The position numbers and the translations under genes were made by a program. Of a DNA stretch of 64,000 nt, positions 8,428 to 14,512 are shown one piece after another; the first letter of the stretch is position 1, and every line of letters starts with the position of its first letter. The stretch covers positions 930,001 to 994,000 of the forward strand of contig CP179212.1 in NCBI GenBank assembly GCA_051201675.1, read 5' to 3'. Source of the DNA: HTCC2207 sp002685195. GTDB taxonomy: Bacteria > Pseudomonadota > Gammaproteobacteria > Pseudomonadales > Porticoccaceae. The notes under the pieces were generated by a model that was not told the DNA's origin, ran no database searches, and saw only the letters and a list, made by a program, of their open reading frames with translations.

Positions 8428-10329
8428 ATGAAACTGATTTCAAACGAACACAAACTAAGTGTTAGATATTGGTTAAGACTCACAGTAACAATCATTTTAG
8501 TTGCCTTTTCTGCGTCCGCTTTAGCCAAAGATACCTCGCCAGAGGTTCAGCACTATGCTGCAGATTGGGAATACCAAGGTTTCAGAATATCGCCCAATGG
8601 GGAGACCCTAGCCTATATTAATCGACAACGTGGAGAGGATAATGTTGTGGTTCTCAACCTCAGTGATATGAGCTTGAAGGCGGGATTTAATTCTCCTGAC
8701 GCAAACGTTGTTCAACTATCTTTTTTAACAAATGATCATTTAATCGTAGGTGTCACAGATTATAGAAGAACCAAAGTAGGCCGAGATCAATTCATATTTA
8801 ATATTAAAAAGAATAAAAAAATAAAACTTAATTGGGGCGCTCAGGTGTCGGCAAACTCCTTTTCTCGGGGTTGGATGCGCGATTTATTTCGGGGAAATAT
8901 CCCCATTTATGGGATCGATGAAAATTCAGCAAAACTGGCAATGGGACAGTTTGATAAATTTCGGTCCACAGCGCTTTATTTGGCCGACCTAGAAACAGGC
9001 AAGTCTTCTCTTCTAGAAAGGGGGACACGGCAAACCCGCTCGTGGATGGTCGACAGAGAGAATAACCCTCTTATTCGAATTGACCGGGACGAAGACAACA
9101 ACAAAATAAATTTTTTCGTAAAAAAAAATAAATGGCAATTTTTAATAACACTTGAAGATATGTGGGACATCCGATGGTCTCTGTCGGAGAACCAAGACAA
9201 GCTACACATAATAGGGGGCAAGTTAGACTTTAGTTCTGTGTTATCAGTTTCCCTAGCAGATGGTTCTACCGAGACCTCTCTGTTTGTCGACATGGATAGA
9301 GATGCTAGCAACTTTGTTAATAATCGTAATGATCAAATTTTGGGCGTTGTTTATGGCGGGCTTAAATCCTATACACGGTTTATAGATGCCAAGATAAATT
9401 CTGCTTTTGAGCGTTTGAGCAAAAGTTTTCCTGGCAGCGAGCTTGGTTACGTCTCAGGAGAAGATAGTTTAGAAAAGATAATTGTGTCGATCAGTGGCGA
9501 AAATAGTGCATTCGATTATTTTCTATTTAATACGTCAACATTATCTCTCACCAGACTCAAATCAGCTCTTCCAAAGATTAAACATATGGCGAAAAGGGAA
9601 TTGCTTACCTACATGTCATCTGATGGTACGACAATTCCAGCAGTCCTTCGTCTACCAGTCACGGCGAATGCTAACGCTAAGATCCCATTAATTGTTATTC
9701 CGCACGGGTACGGTGAGACCAGTAGTATTGGGTTCGAAAGAGAGGCTGATTTTTTTTCTGCTAAAGGTTATGCAGTCTTTAGCCCAAATTATAGGTCTAC
9801 TGATGGTTTTGGATTTGAACTCAGAAATGCAGATATGGGTCTAAAGAATGATTTAATCTTACAAGATATAGATGATGGCATTGAGTTTTTATCTCAACAC
9901 CATAGCTTGGATATGACAAAAATCCATGCGATTGGCTATGGATATGGCGGATATTTGGCGCTCATGAGCGCTGCTAATTATCCAAATCGTTACAAATCAG
10001 TCGCTGTAGTTGACCCAATCACAGATCTTACTGATTTTCCAGATCATTATAGGAAGTTTCTTAATAAAATATTTCCTCAACTGGAAGGTTCGGATGCTGC
10101 GATCCAAGATTTGTCGCCTATCAACTATGCATCACAATTTGCAGCGCATGTTTTGTTAATTTCGGATAAAAAGTCCTATTACCATAGCCAGGTTAAAAAT
10201 ATGAATAAACGACTTAAGTTAGAGTCGAAAAATGTTCGTTTAGAAGTTTTCAAGACCAAGCACGGACTCCGAGACGGTAAAGTCCGTGAGAAAGTTTTAA
10301 AAGAAATTGATGACTTCTTGCAGATGTAA
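8428..10329 (+). CDS. S9 prolyl oligopeptidase-like protein lacking the catalytic serine
   Basis: The 633-residue protein has a signal peptide (about residues 15-34, ending ALA|KD). An N-terminal beta-propeller-like half follows, and then a C-terminal alpha/beta-hydrolase domain from about residue 390. The oxyanion region is IPHGYGETSS. The nucleophile elbow should read GxSxGG but reads GYGYGG, so glycine 505 replaces the serine. The His motif survives as KHGLRD. The Asp loop (LLISDKKSYYHSQ) is atypical. It therefore looks like a periplasmic pseudoenzyme that may bind peptides without cleaving them. The start follows repeat copy B at the standard 6-nt spacing. Confidence 0.85.
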   Translation: MKLISNEHKLSVRYWLRLTVTIILVAFSASALAKDTSPEVQHYAADWEYQGFRISPNGETLAYINRQRGEDNVVVLNLSDMSLKAGFNSPDANVVQLSFLTNDHLIVGVTDYRRTKVGRDQFIFNIKKNKKIKLNWGAQVSANSFSRGWMRDLFRGNIPIYGIDENSAKLAMGQFDKFRSTALYLADLETGKSSLLERGTRQTRSWMVDRENNPLIRIDRDEDNNKINFFVKKNKWQFLITLEDMWDIRWSLSENQDKLHIIGGKLDFSSVLSVSLADGSTETSLFVDMDRDASNFVNNRNDQILGVVYGGLKSYTRFIDAKINSAFERLSKSFPGSELGYVSGEDSLEKIIVSISGENSAFDYFLFNTSTLSLTRLKSALPKIKHMAKRELLTYMSSDGTTIPAVLRLPVTANANAKIPLIVIPHGYGETSSIGFEREADFFSAKGYAVFSPNYRSTDGFGFELRNADMGLKNDLILQDIDDGIEFLSQHHSLDMTKIHAIGYGYGGYLALMSAANYPNRYKSVAVVDPITDLTDFPDHYRKFLNKIFPQLEGSDAAIQDLSPINYASQFAAHVLLISDKKSYYHSQVKNMNKRLKLESKNVRLEVFKTKHGLRDGKVREKVLKEIDDFLQM

Positions 10330-10371
10330 AAAGAAATAGCTTCAAAATCAAAGTTGCTGTTAAGAACAGTC

Positions 10372-10408
10372 ACCTGATTTGACTCGAAGGGGTATTGAGC
10401 TATGCGTG
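10372..10408 (+). promoter_or_regulatory. Promoter repeat, degenerate copy C
   Basis: TTGACT (10379-10384), a 16-bp spacer containing GGGGTATTGAGC, and TATGCG (10401-10406) align with the other copies. The leader and AGGGAG ribosome-binding site are absent and no gene starts nearby, so this copy seems orphaned. Confidence 0.6.
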
Positions 10409-10521
10409 CCAGTGAGTATTCAAGCGTTGGTGAGCTATACAAAAGTCTTGTATCTAACAGGCAGAGCTAGAACGTTAGAAGGGAAAATAAAATAATAAAA
10501 CAATATTTTAAAGAATTTAAA

Positions 10522-10538
10522 TGGCGCACTCGGAGGGA
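10522..10538 (-). repeat. Att-like duplicate of the tRNA-Arg 3' end
   Basis: TGGCGCACTCGGAGGGA here matches the CCA end and acceptor/T-arm of the tRNA-Arg gene (13938-13954) at 16 of 17 positions, in the same orientation. This is the layout left when an element integrates at a tRNA 3' end: the intact tRNA on one side and a short tRNA-end copy on the far side. The interval between them is about 3.4 kb. Confidence 0.75.
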
Positions 10539-10842
10539 CATTGTTCCTCAACTAGGCACCTGTAACACCCTTAGTCCTTGTGTTTACTGATGTTGACACC
10601 CCTGTAGTTCATTGTCAAAGGCACATTCACGTCTACCATTTTGTCTACCTCAGACCCACACAAGGCGCCCATGAGTATTCCATTTGGGTAAGCTTTAGGG
10701 GGGGGCGGGGGGAGTGTTTTATTGCTTGTGATTGTTACAGTATCCGTGGGGATACTTTGTAAAATCAGTTTAAGCGTCTATAGTTACTATGTAGATATGC
10801 ATATTGATATATCTTCAACCAAATTTGACGAGAGGGATTACC

Positions 10843-11250
10843 ATGAATATGAAGGAAGCAGTTACAAGTGCGTTGGTGAAGAAATATGCGACTACCGAAG
10901 GAAGAGCATCAAGATCAGAGTATTGGTGGTTTTATCTATTTTGCGGTTTGGGTACTATATTATTTGATGTCTTAGATGCGGTGCTTGGGTGGCAGTTTGG
11001 TACTGATATGTTTGGTAATAAACATAGAGGAGTCCTAAACTTACTATTCACTTTAGCTATTATAATTCCTTTTATTTGTGTAACAGCTAGGCGTTTACAC
11101 GACGTCAATAGAAGCGGTTGGTGGCAACTTATTCCTATTACCATTATTGGCTTAATTCCTTTCATTTACTGGATGGTTAAAAAACCAAAGGACAATGAAG
11201 AGGGACGTGAAAATAAGTGGGGTACTAACCCTTTGCTTGATGAAGATTAA
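10843..11250 (+). CDS. DUF805 family inner-membrane protein
   Basis: The 135-residue protein has the DUF805 hallmarks: a short N-terminal segment, the GRASRSEYWWFYLF block, four hydrophobic segments, the TARRLHDVNRSGWWQL block and a polar C-terminal tail ending with GTNP. Such proteins (YhaH/YhaI type) are inner-membrane proteins of unknown function that often lie in mobile regions. I start at the ATG at 10843, after a GAGAGGG ribosome-binding site. The upstream reading from 10804 adds residues unlike the family. No repeat copy lies directly in front. Confidence 0.85.
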   Translation: MNMKEAVTSALVKKYATTEGRASRSEYWWFYLFCGLGTILFDVLDAVLGWQFGTDMFGNKHRGVLNLLFTLAIIIPFICVTARRLHDVNRSGWWQLIPITIIGLIPFIYWMVKKPKDNEEGRENKWGTNPLLDED

Positions 11251-11598
11251 ATATTAATAGCAGATGTAGGCGTAAGGAGTGAGAGTCTCTACAGATGCTT
11301 ATAAGTCCTTTTCTACACATCATTACACTGCCTCCCAAAAGCATGCTATAGAAGCCTTTTAAAGCCCTCTAAATAACCCTGCAAGCCGCTTTATAGCTGT
11401 GTTCGAGGGGTTCTAATGGAGATTGAAAAAGACCCTTCAGGATAGCCTGTATTGCGTCCTAGGCGAGACTTATGGCTGCCCTTTTAAGGGTGTTATTTTA
11501 TGACTTTTATAGAGTCTAAATTAGGTCTTGATCTAGCCCTGAATTGACAGGATGGGGTATTCAGCTATGCTTAGGTAATCAATAAAGGGAGTTAGTGG
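11251..11598. other. Non-coding stretch ending in promoter repeat D
   Basis: Between the DUF805 gene and the next start there are about 280 bases with many stops in all frames and no recognisable RNA gene. Repeat copy D follows. Several short T- and A-rich inverted segments occur (for example around CTTTTAAGG), but none makes a clear terminator. The stretch probably represents eroded gene material. Confidence 0.5.
11532..11598 (+). promoter_or_regulatory. Promoter-RBS repeat, copy D
   Basis: This copy has the best promoter match: TTGACA (11544-11549), a 16-bp spacer and TATGCT (11566-11571). The shared leader TTAGGTAATCAATAA and AGGGAG (11586-11591) follow. The ATG at 11599 lies 7 nt after the ribosome-binding site. 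The upstream CTAGCCCTGA is shared with copies B and F. Confidence 0.88.
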
Positions 11599-11931
11599 AT
11601 GTTTAAGGAAGTTTTTGTTTTATCAAAAGTACGGACAGTAAAAGAAGCGGTAGTGTTTTATTCAGTCTATTTAGGTCTTGGGCTTGCGCTAGTTATTAAT
11701 ATGTCAGCTTTTTTTGATGATCAAAATTCACTCTTTTTGGCGGGCAGAGTAAGCGCAATCATAATTGTTCTGTCTGTTGGATTAAGGGTTGCATATGTAA
11801 AGTCACAAATTTCTTCATTTAAAATTTTGGCTCTAATTGCTTTATCGATCGCTGTCACTGCATATATCGGATTAGCAATAGGCTTTATCCCTATTGCATA
11901 TTTAACAACCCTACCTTACTCAGAAACCTGA
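11599..11931 (+). CDS. Small multi-pass membrane protein, unknown
   Basis: The 110-residue product is almost entirely hydrophobic, with about three transmembrane segments (roughly residues 17-37, 45-63 and 72-100) and no enzymatic motif. I do not recognise a family. It is preceded by a full promoter-RBS repeat, and repeat copy E begins within 5 nt of its stop. The gene therefore sits between two repeat copies like a cassette. Confidence 0.6.
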   Translation: MFKEVFVLSKVRTVKEAVVFYSVYLGLGLALVINMSAFFDDQNSLFLAGRVSAIIIVLSVGLRVAYVKSQISSFKILALIALSIAVTAYIGLAIGFIPIAYLTTLPYSET

Positions 11932-11935
11932 ATAG

Positions 11936-11975
11936 ACTATTCAGCTATGCTTAGGTAATCAATAAAGGAAGTTAT
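11936..11975 (+). promoter_or_regulatory. Promoter-RBS repeat, 5'-truncated copy E
   Basis: The right two thirds of the repeat are intact: TATTCAGC, TATGCT (11946-11951), TTAGGTAATCAATAA and an AGGAAG in place of AGGGAG. The -35 hexamer and upstream block are missing, because the preceding gene ends at this point. The repeat runs directly into recombinase coding sequence. Confidence 0.75.
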
Positions 11976-12172
11976 CCTATTACTCACTGCGGCACTTTGG
12001 GATTACCTTGAGGATGGATGCGGGTGTTCCTATTGCGGATGATGCGTATATTGCTGGGACTTCCTCCACCCACATAGAGAACCACTATCGTCACATAGAA
12101 GATGAAATGATGATTCGGGGTGCGACTAGGAATAATAACCAATCCATTGAGGGTCGTTTCCAACCTGACTAA
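11966..12172 (+). pseudogene. C-terminal fragment of a tyrosine recombinase / phage integrase
   Basis: An open frame without a start codon encodes about 68 residues matching the C-terminal catalytic core of tyrosine recombinases. It has a SLRHFGITL box with the second catalytic arginine. A DAGVPIADDAYIAGTSS stretch follows, then THIENHYRHI with the candidate nucleophile tyrosine. The N-terminal domains and first arginine are missing, so the fragment cannot recombine. The homology begins right at the end of repeat copy E. Its location between the att-like repeat and tRNA-Arg suggests that it is the remnant integrase of the islet. Confidence 0.75.
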
Positions 12173-12216
12173 ATAGGATTTATACTCCAAAAATACAATC
12201 TAAATGGAAGCCTAAA

Positions 12217-12534
12217 ATGAAATCATTATTACTGTTGATTATAACTATCGTATTTTCATCCAATGTATCTGCAGATATGGATGACCTATGTTTCGTCTAC
12301 ATTAAGGAATTTGGAAAGAACGATATCCTAAACGCCATAGAAGGACAGGGTTGTGTAAGAAATAATGTCTTACAAGTTGTCTATGGAATGGATAATGCGT
12401 CAGAGACAATAATGATGTTCCATTCTGGGAGATGGTGTAGATTCGATAGAAATATGGAGATTAAAGGTGCGGTACTGAGTTGCGTTCTTTATGCAACCAA
12501 ACCACGAAGAAGATTAGACAAGATAGGAAAGTAA
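12217..12534 (+). CDS. Small exported cysteine-containing protein, unknown
   Basis: The 105-residue product has a signal peptide of about 20 residues (ending VSA|DM). A mature domain of about 85 residues with four cysteines follows, suggesting two disulfide bonds in the periplasm. No family is recognised. No repeat copy lies directly upstream. Promoter copy E, 270 nt upstream, could transcribe it through the recombinase remnant. Confidence 0.55.
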   Translation: MKSLLLLIITIVFSSNVSADMDDLCFVYIKEFGKNDILNAIEGQGCVRNNVLQVVYGMDNASETIMMFHSGRWCRFDRNMEIKGAVLSCVLYATKPRRRLDKIGK

Positions 12535-12589
12535 GTTACTCACTCTATCTGTGTACCTTTTGGTTGATTTGCCGCTACCCTTTTTCTCA

Positions 12590-12656
12590 ATCCAGCCCTG
12601 ATTTGACTGGATGGGGTATTCAGGTATGCTCAGGTAATCAATAAAGGGAGAGTCTG
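12590..12656 (+). promoter_or_regulatory. Promoter-RBS repeat, copy F
   Basis: The copy includes CCAGCCCTGAT upstream, TTGACT (12603-12608), a 16-bp spacer, TATGCT (12625-12630), a CAGGTAATCAATAA leader and AGGGAG (12645-12650). A TTG start lies exactly 6 nt later. An ATG lies 12 nt after the ribosome-binding site, but the 6-nt rule of copies B, G and H favours the TTG. Confidence 0.86.
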
Positions 12657-12983
12657 TTGATCATGTACATAGCCCAAAAAATATTGTTTGGTTTTATACT
12701 CCTTCTATTAATGCCAATTGTATTGGTGATTGGGTTTTTTTCCGCAGTATTTTTTTTCGCACCAGGTGTAAAAGACTTGCCGACGTGGTTGCCAGTAGAC
12801 CTTGCAATTAAGTCTGCGGCTGTTCTTGCGGTTATGCTTATTGTCTGGCTTATATGGGCGGCCATCGCTGAATATAGGTTTCACAAGAAAGAACTGCAAG
12901 CTCTTAAGCAACAGACTCTAAATCGTTTCTTTGCAGGCTCAAGAGATACGAGAAGATCATCTTATTACCCACCTAATGACTAG
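12657..12983 (+). CDS. Two-TM membrane protein, unknown
   Basis: The 108-residue product has two long hydrophobic segments (about residues 8-35 and 47-69) followed by a basic, glutamine- and arginine-rich cytoplasmic tail. I do not recognise the family. The start is set at TTG 12657, at the conserved 6-nt distance from AGGGAG; ATG 12663 is the alternative. The stop codon at 12981-12983 overlaps the -35 region of repeat copy G, so gene and repeat abut without spacer. Confidence 0.6.
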   Translation: MIMYIAQKILFGFILLLLMPIVLVIGFFSAVFFFAPGVKDLPTWLPVDLAIKSAAVLAVMLIVWLIWAAIAEYRFHKKELQALKQQTLNRFFAGSRDTRRSSYYPPND

Positions 12984-13029
12984 ATAGGGTATTTAGTTAT
13001 GATTAGGTAATCAATAAAGGGAGTTACTC
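12976..13029 (+). promoter_or_regulatory. Promoter-RBS repeat, copy G
   Basis: A more diverged copy. ATGACT (12976-12981) stands at the -35 position, the spacer is 16 bp and the -10 is TATGAT (12998-13003). The shared TTAGGTAATCAATAA leader, AGGGAG (13018-13023) and 6 nt to ATG 13030 follow. The -35 overlaps the stop codon of the preceding gene. Confidence 0.8.
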
Positions 13030-13284
13030 ATGAAAAAGCTTTTTTTGATCCCAATGGCCGTTTGCTGGTTGCACTTTTATAGTATGGCAGTTGTTCTTTT
13101 TTTAATTCTTCTAGCCATACTTGGATCAGTCTTTGTCCCTAACGATGTCTTGACTAGATTGCTGGGTGTACTAGCAACTCTTGGTGATGCTGGTTTCGTG
13201 GGTTTGATTTTTGTTGTCATTTCTGTAGGCCAATATTATTTGGTTTATCGGTTGTACCTCTATTTTAAAACTAAAGCGGCGTAG
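13030..13284 (+). CDS. Small membrane protein, unknown
   Basis: The 84-residue protein has two strongly hydrophobic segments (about residues 5-35 and 50-75) and a short basic C-terminus. No motif or family is recognised. It begins 6 nt after the AGGGAG of repeat copy G, and repeat copy H starts 6 nt after its stop. It is therefore flanked by repeats on both sides, like the other array genes. Confidence 0.6.
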   Translation: MKKLFLIPMAVCWLHFYSMAVVLFLILLAILGSVFVPNDVLTRLLGVLATLGDAGFVGLIFVVISVGQYYLVYRLYLYFKTKAA

Positions 13285-13290
13285 TTGAAT

Positions 13291-13344
13291 TTGACTGGAT
13301 GGGGTGTTCAGTTATGCTTGGGTAATCAATACAGGGAGAGTTTA
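13291..13344 (+). promoter_or_regulatory. Promoter-RBS repeat, copy H
   Basis: TTGACT (13291-13296), a 16-bp spacer with GGATGGGGTGTTCAGT, TATGCT (13313-13318), a TGGGTAATCAATAC leader and AGGGAG (13333-13338) are present. A GTG start follows after exactly 6 nt. The spacer variant GTGTTCAGT is shared with copy A. Confidence 0.86.
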
Positions 13345-13566
13345 GTGCAGGAGTATTTCATTTGGATAATTCCGTTTCTTCTAGCTATCTACAGCATAAA
13401 AGCATTCATTCGTGATTCTAAGAAAGTGAAGACGCCTACCTGTGCCTCTTGTGGCTCAACAAACATAAATGCCAATATGTTTAAAAAGTATGGGTCTTGC
13501 AAAGATTGCGGTCATAGGTGGAAGATTCTTAAATTAGGTTCAGGCGGCTATGGTGGGGGGCATTAG
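13345..13566 (+). CDS. Membrane-anchored zinc-ribbon protein
   Basis: From the GTG at 13345 the product is 73 residues. It has one N-terminal transmembrane helix (about residues 4-20), then a zinc ribbon with two CxxC pairs (CASC and CKDC, about 20 residues apart), and a glycine-rich C-terminus. The fold suggests metal-dependent protein or nucleic-acid binding at the membrane surface. The start is fixed by the 6-nt distance from the ribosome-binding site of repeat H. The next gene starts 2 nt after its stop, so the two form an operon. Confidence 0.65.
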   Translation: MQEYFIWIIPFLLAIYSIKAFIRDSKKVKTPTCASCGSTNINANMFKKYGSCKDCGHRWKILKLGSGGYGGGH

Positions 13567-13568
13567 GT

Positions 13569-13892
13569 ATGAAACGATTACTTTTACTAATCCTATTAGC
13601 CTTCTCCATACTCACCCTTGCTGATGACACTCCCTTTGATTGGTCTGGTCTTGAGAGAAGTAAGATAAGTCTTGAAGCACCTTTACTGATAGTCAAAGGC
13701 TCCTTAGGTTTCCTAGGGTGCGGTTACATCAATGTAGATGCTTGTGTTGATGAAGCCTGTGCCATAGTCAGTGGAGTTAACACTCATGATGATATGCTTA
13801 AAGCATCAGTAAAGGCTGTATCTAAGGATGCTACTGAACTTGGCATTAAGGTTGGTATGACAGGTGCTGAGGCTATTGATTTGTTGAGATAG
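13569..13892 (+). CDS. Exported DUF1805 (YunC-like) protein
   Basis: The 107-residue protein has an N-terminal signal peptide (ending LTLA|DD) and a domain matching DUF1805. The matching blocks are the LLIVKGSLGFLGCGYIN strand with its conserved cysteine, SGVNTHDDML, and the GIKVGMTGAEAIDLL end. The cytoplasmic family member YunC has a known structure but no defined function. A signal peptide in front is unusual and implies a periplasmic role. It is translationally linked to the zinc-ribbon gene, whose stop is 2 nt upstream. Confidence 0.75.
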   Translation: MKRLLLLILLAFSILTLADDTPFDWSGLERSKISLEAPLLIVKGSLGFLGCGYINVDACVDEACAIVSGVNTHDDMLKASVKAVSKDATELGIKVGMTGAEAIDLLR

Positions 13893-13937
13893 AAGGTTAA
13901 CTATCAATAAATATGTTAATAGTTGCTAGTGTAAAAC

Positions 13938-14014
13938 TGGCGCACCCGGAGGGATTCGAACCCCCGACCAAGTGGTTCGAAGCCACCTACTCTATCCAGC
14001 TGAGCTACGGGTGC
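13938..14014 (-). tRNA. tRNA-Arg (anticodon TCG)
   Basis: On the minus strand the acceptor stem GCACCCG pairs with CGGGTGC, followed by discriminator G and encoded CCA. The D-arm, a CTTCGAA anticodon loop with TCG and a GGGTTCGAATCC T-arm are all present, giving 77 nt. The TCG anticodon decodes CGA. Its 3' end is duplicated at 10522-10538 and is the likely integration site of the adjacent islet. Confidence 0.95.
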
Positions 14015-14070
14015 GTATCAGCAGGGCGCCAGTTTAACGCATCTAAAATTAATATCTAGTTTAAACCGGC

Positions 14071-14394
14071 TTATCGCTCTAAATATTGGAGTTTGTTGGC
14101 AACGCCATCCCATTCTTCTGAATCCGGTAGGGGTTCTTTCTGTTCGGTAATATTGGGCCAGATTTCGGCCAGTTCCGCATTGAGCTCAGCGAACATTTCT
14201 TGGCCCTTAGGTACTTCATCTTCCGCAAAAATCGCTTCAACAGGACACTCAGGTTCACAGAGTGCACAATCAATGCATTCATCGGGGTGAATGACTAAGA
14301 AGTTTGGCCCTTCATAGAAACAGTCAACAGGACAGACCTCTACACAGTCTGTGAGTTTACATTTGATACAATTTTCACCAACAATAAAAGTCAT
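14071..14394 (-). CDS. fdxA: Seven-iron ferredoxin FdxA
   Basis: The 107-residue protein matches the Azotobacter-type FdxA carrying one [3Fe-4S] and one [4Fe-4S] cluster. Cysteine motifs lie in ENCIKCKLTDCVEVCPVDCF and ECIDCALCEPECPVEAI. The C-terminal extension after residue 70 is typical of this family and absent from short clostridial ferredoxins. It is a soluble electron carrier. It lies directly downstream of mutS, an arrangement common in gammaproteobacteria. Confidence 0.95.
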   Translation of the reverse strand: MTFIVGENCIKCKLTDCVEVCPVDCFYEGPNFLVIHPDECIDCALCEPECPVEAIFAEDEVPKGQEMFAELNAELAEIWPNITEQKEPLPDSEEWDGVANKLQYLER

Positions 14395-14512
14395 TCGCTG
14401 TTTCTCTTCCTAATTTCCAATGATTTAGCGCGCGGTATTATACCAGTATGTCTAAATAGAACACGTGCTACCGATATAAATTTTCGTTCAAGCCGTGTTT
14501 TCCTAGGGTACG

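Larger units (their letters stand above)
10330..10842. other. Non-coding stretch with promoter repeat C and att-like site
   Basis: Between the S9-like gene and the DUF805 gene lie 513 bases with no convincing coding region. They hold repeat copy C, a near copy of the tRNA-Arg 3' end (10522-10538) and a G8-C-G6 run at 10698-10712. Short open frames across 10580-10760 lack a ribosome-binding site and any recognisable family. This looks like scar sequence from repeated insertions and deletions. Confidence 0.6.

Noticed and set aside
10580..10762. 60-codon + strand ORF
   Set aside because: There is no ribosome-binding site or recognised family, and it crosses the G-rich run. It is likely chance in a non-coding scar.
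7799..13344. Integron attC sites between the small genes
   Set aside because: The spacing resembles cassettes, but the repeats have no RYYYAAC/GTTRRRY core pair and no long imperfect palindrome. They lie 5' of genes as promoters and not 3' as recombination sites, and no integron-type intI gene is visible.
7799..13344. CRISPR array
   Set aside because: The repeats are separated by whole genes of varied length, not by uniform short spacers, and there are no cas genes.
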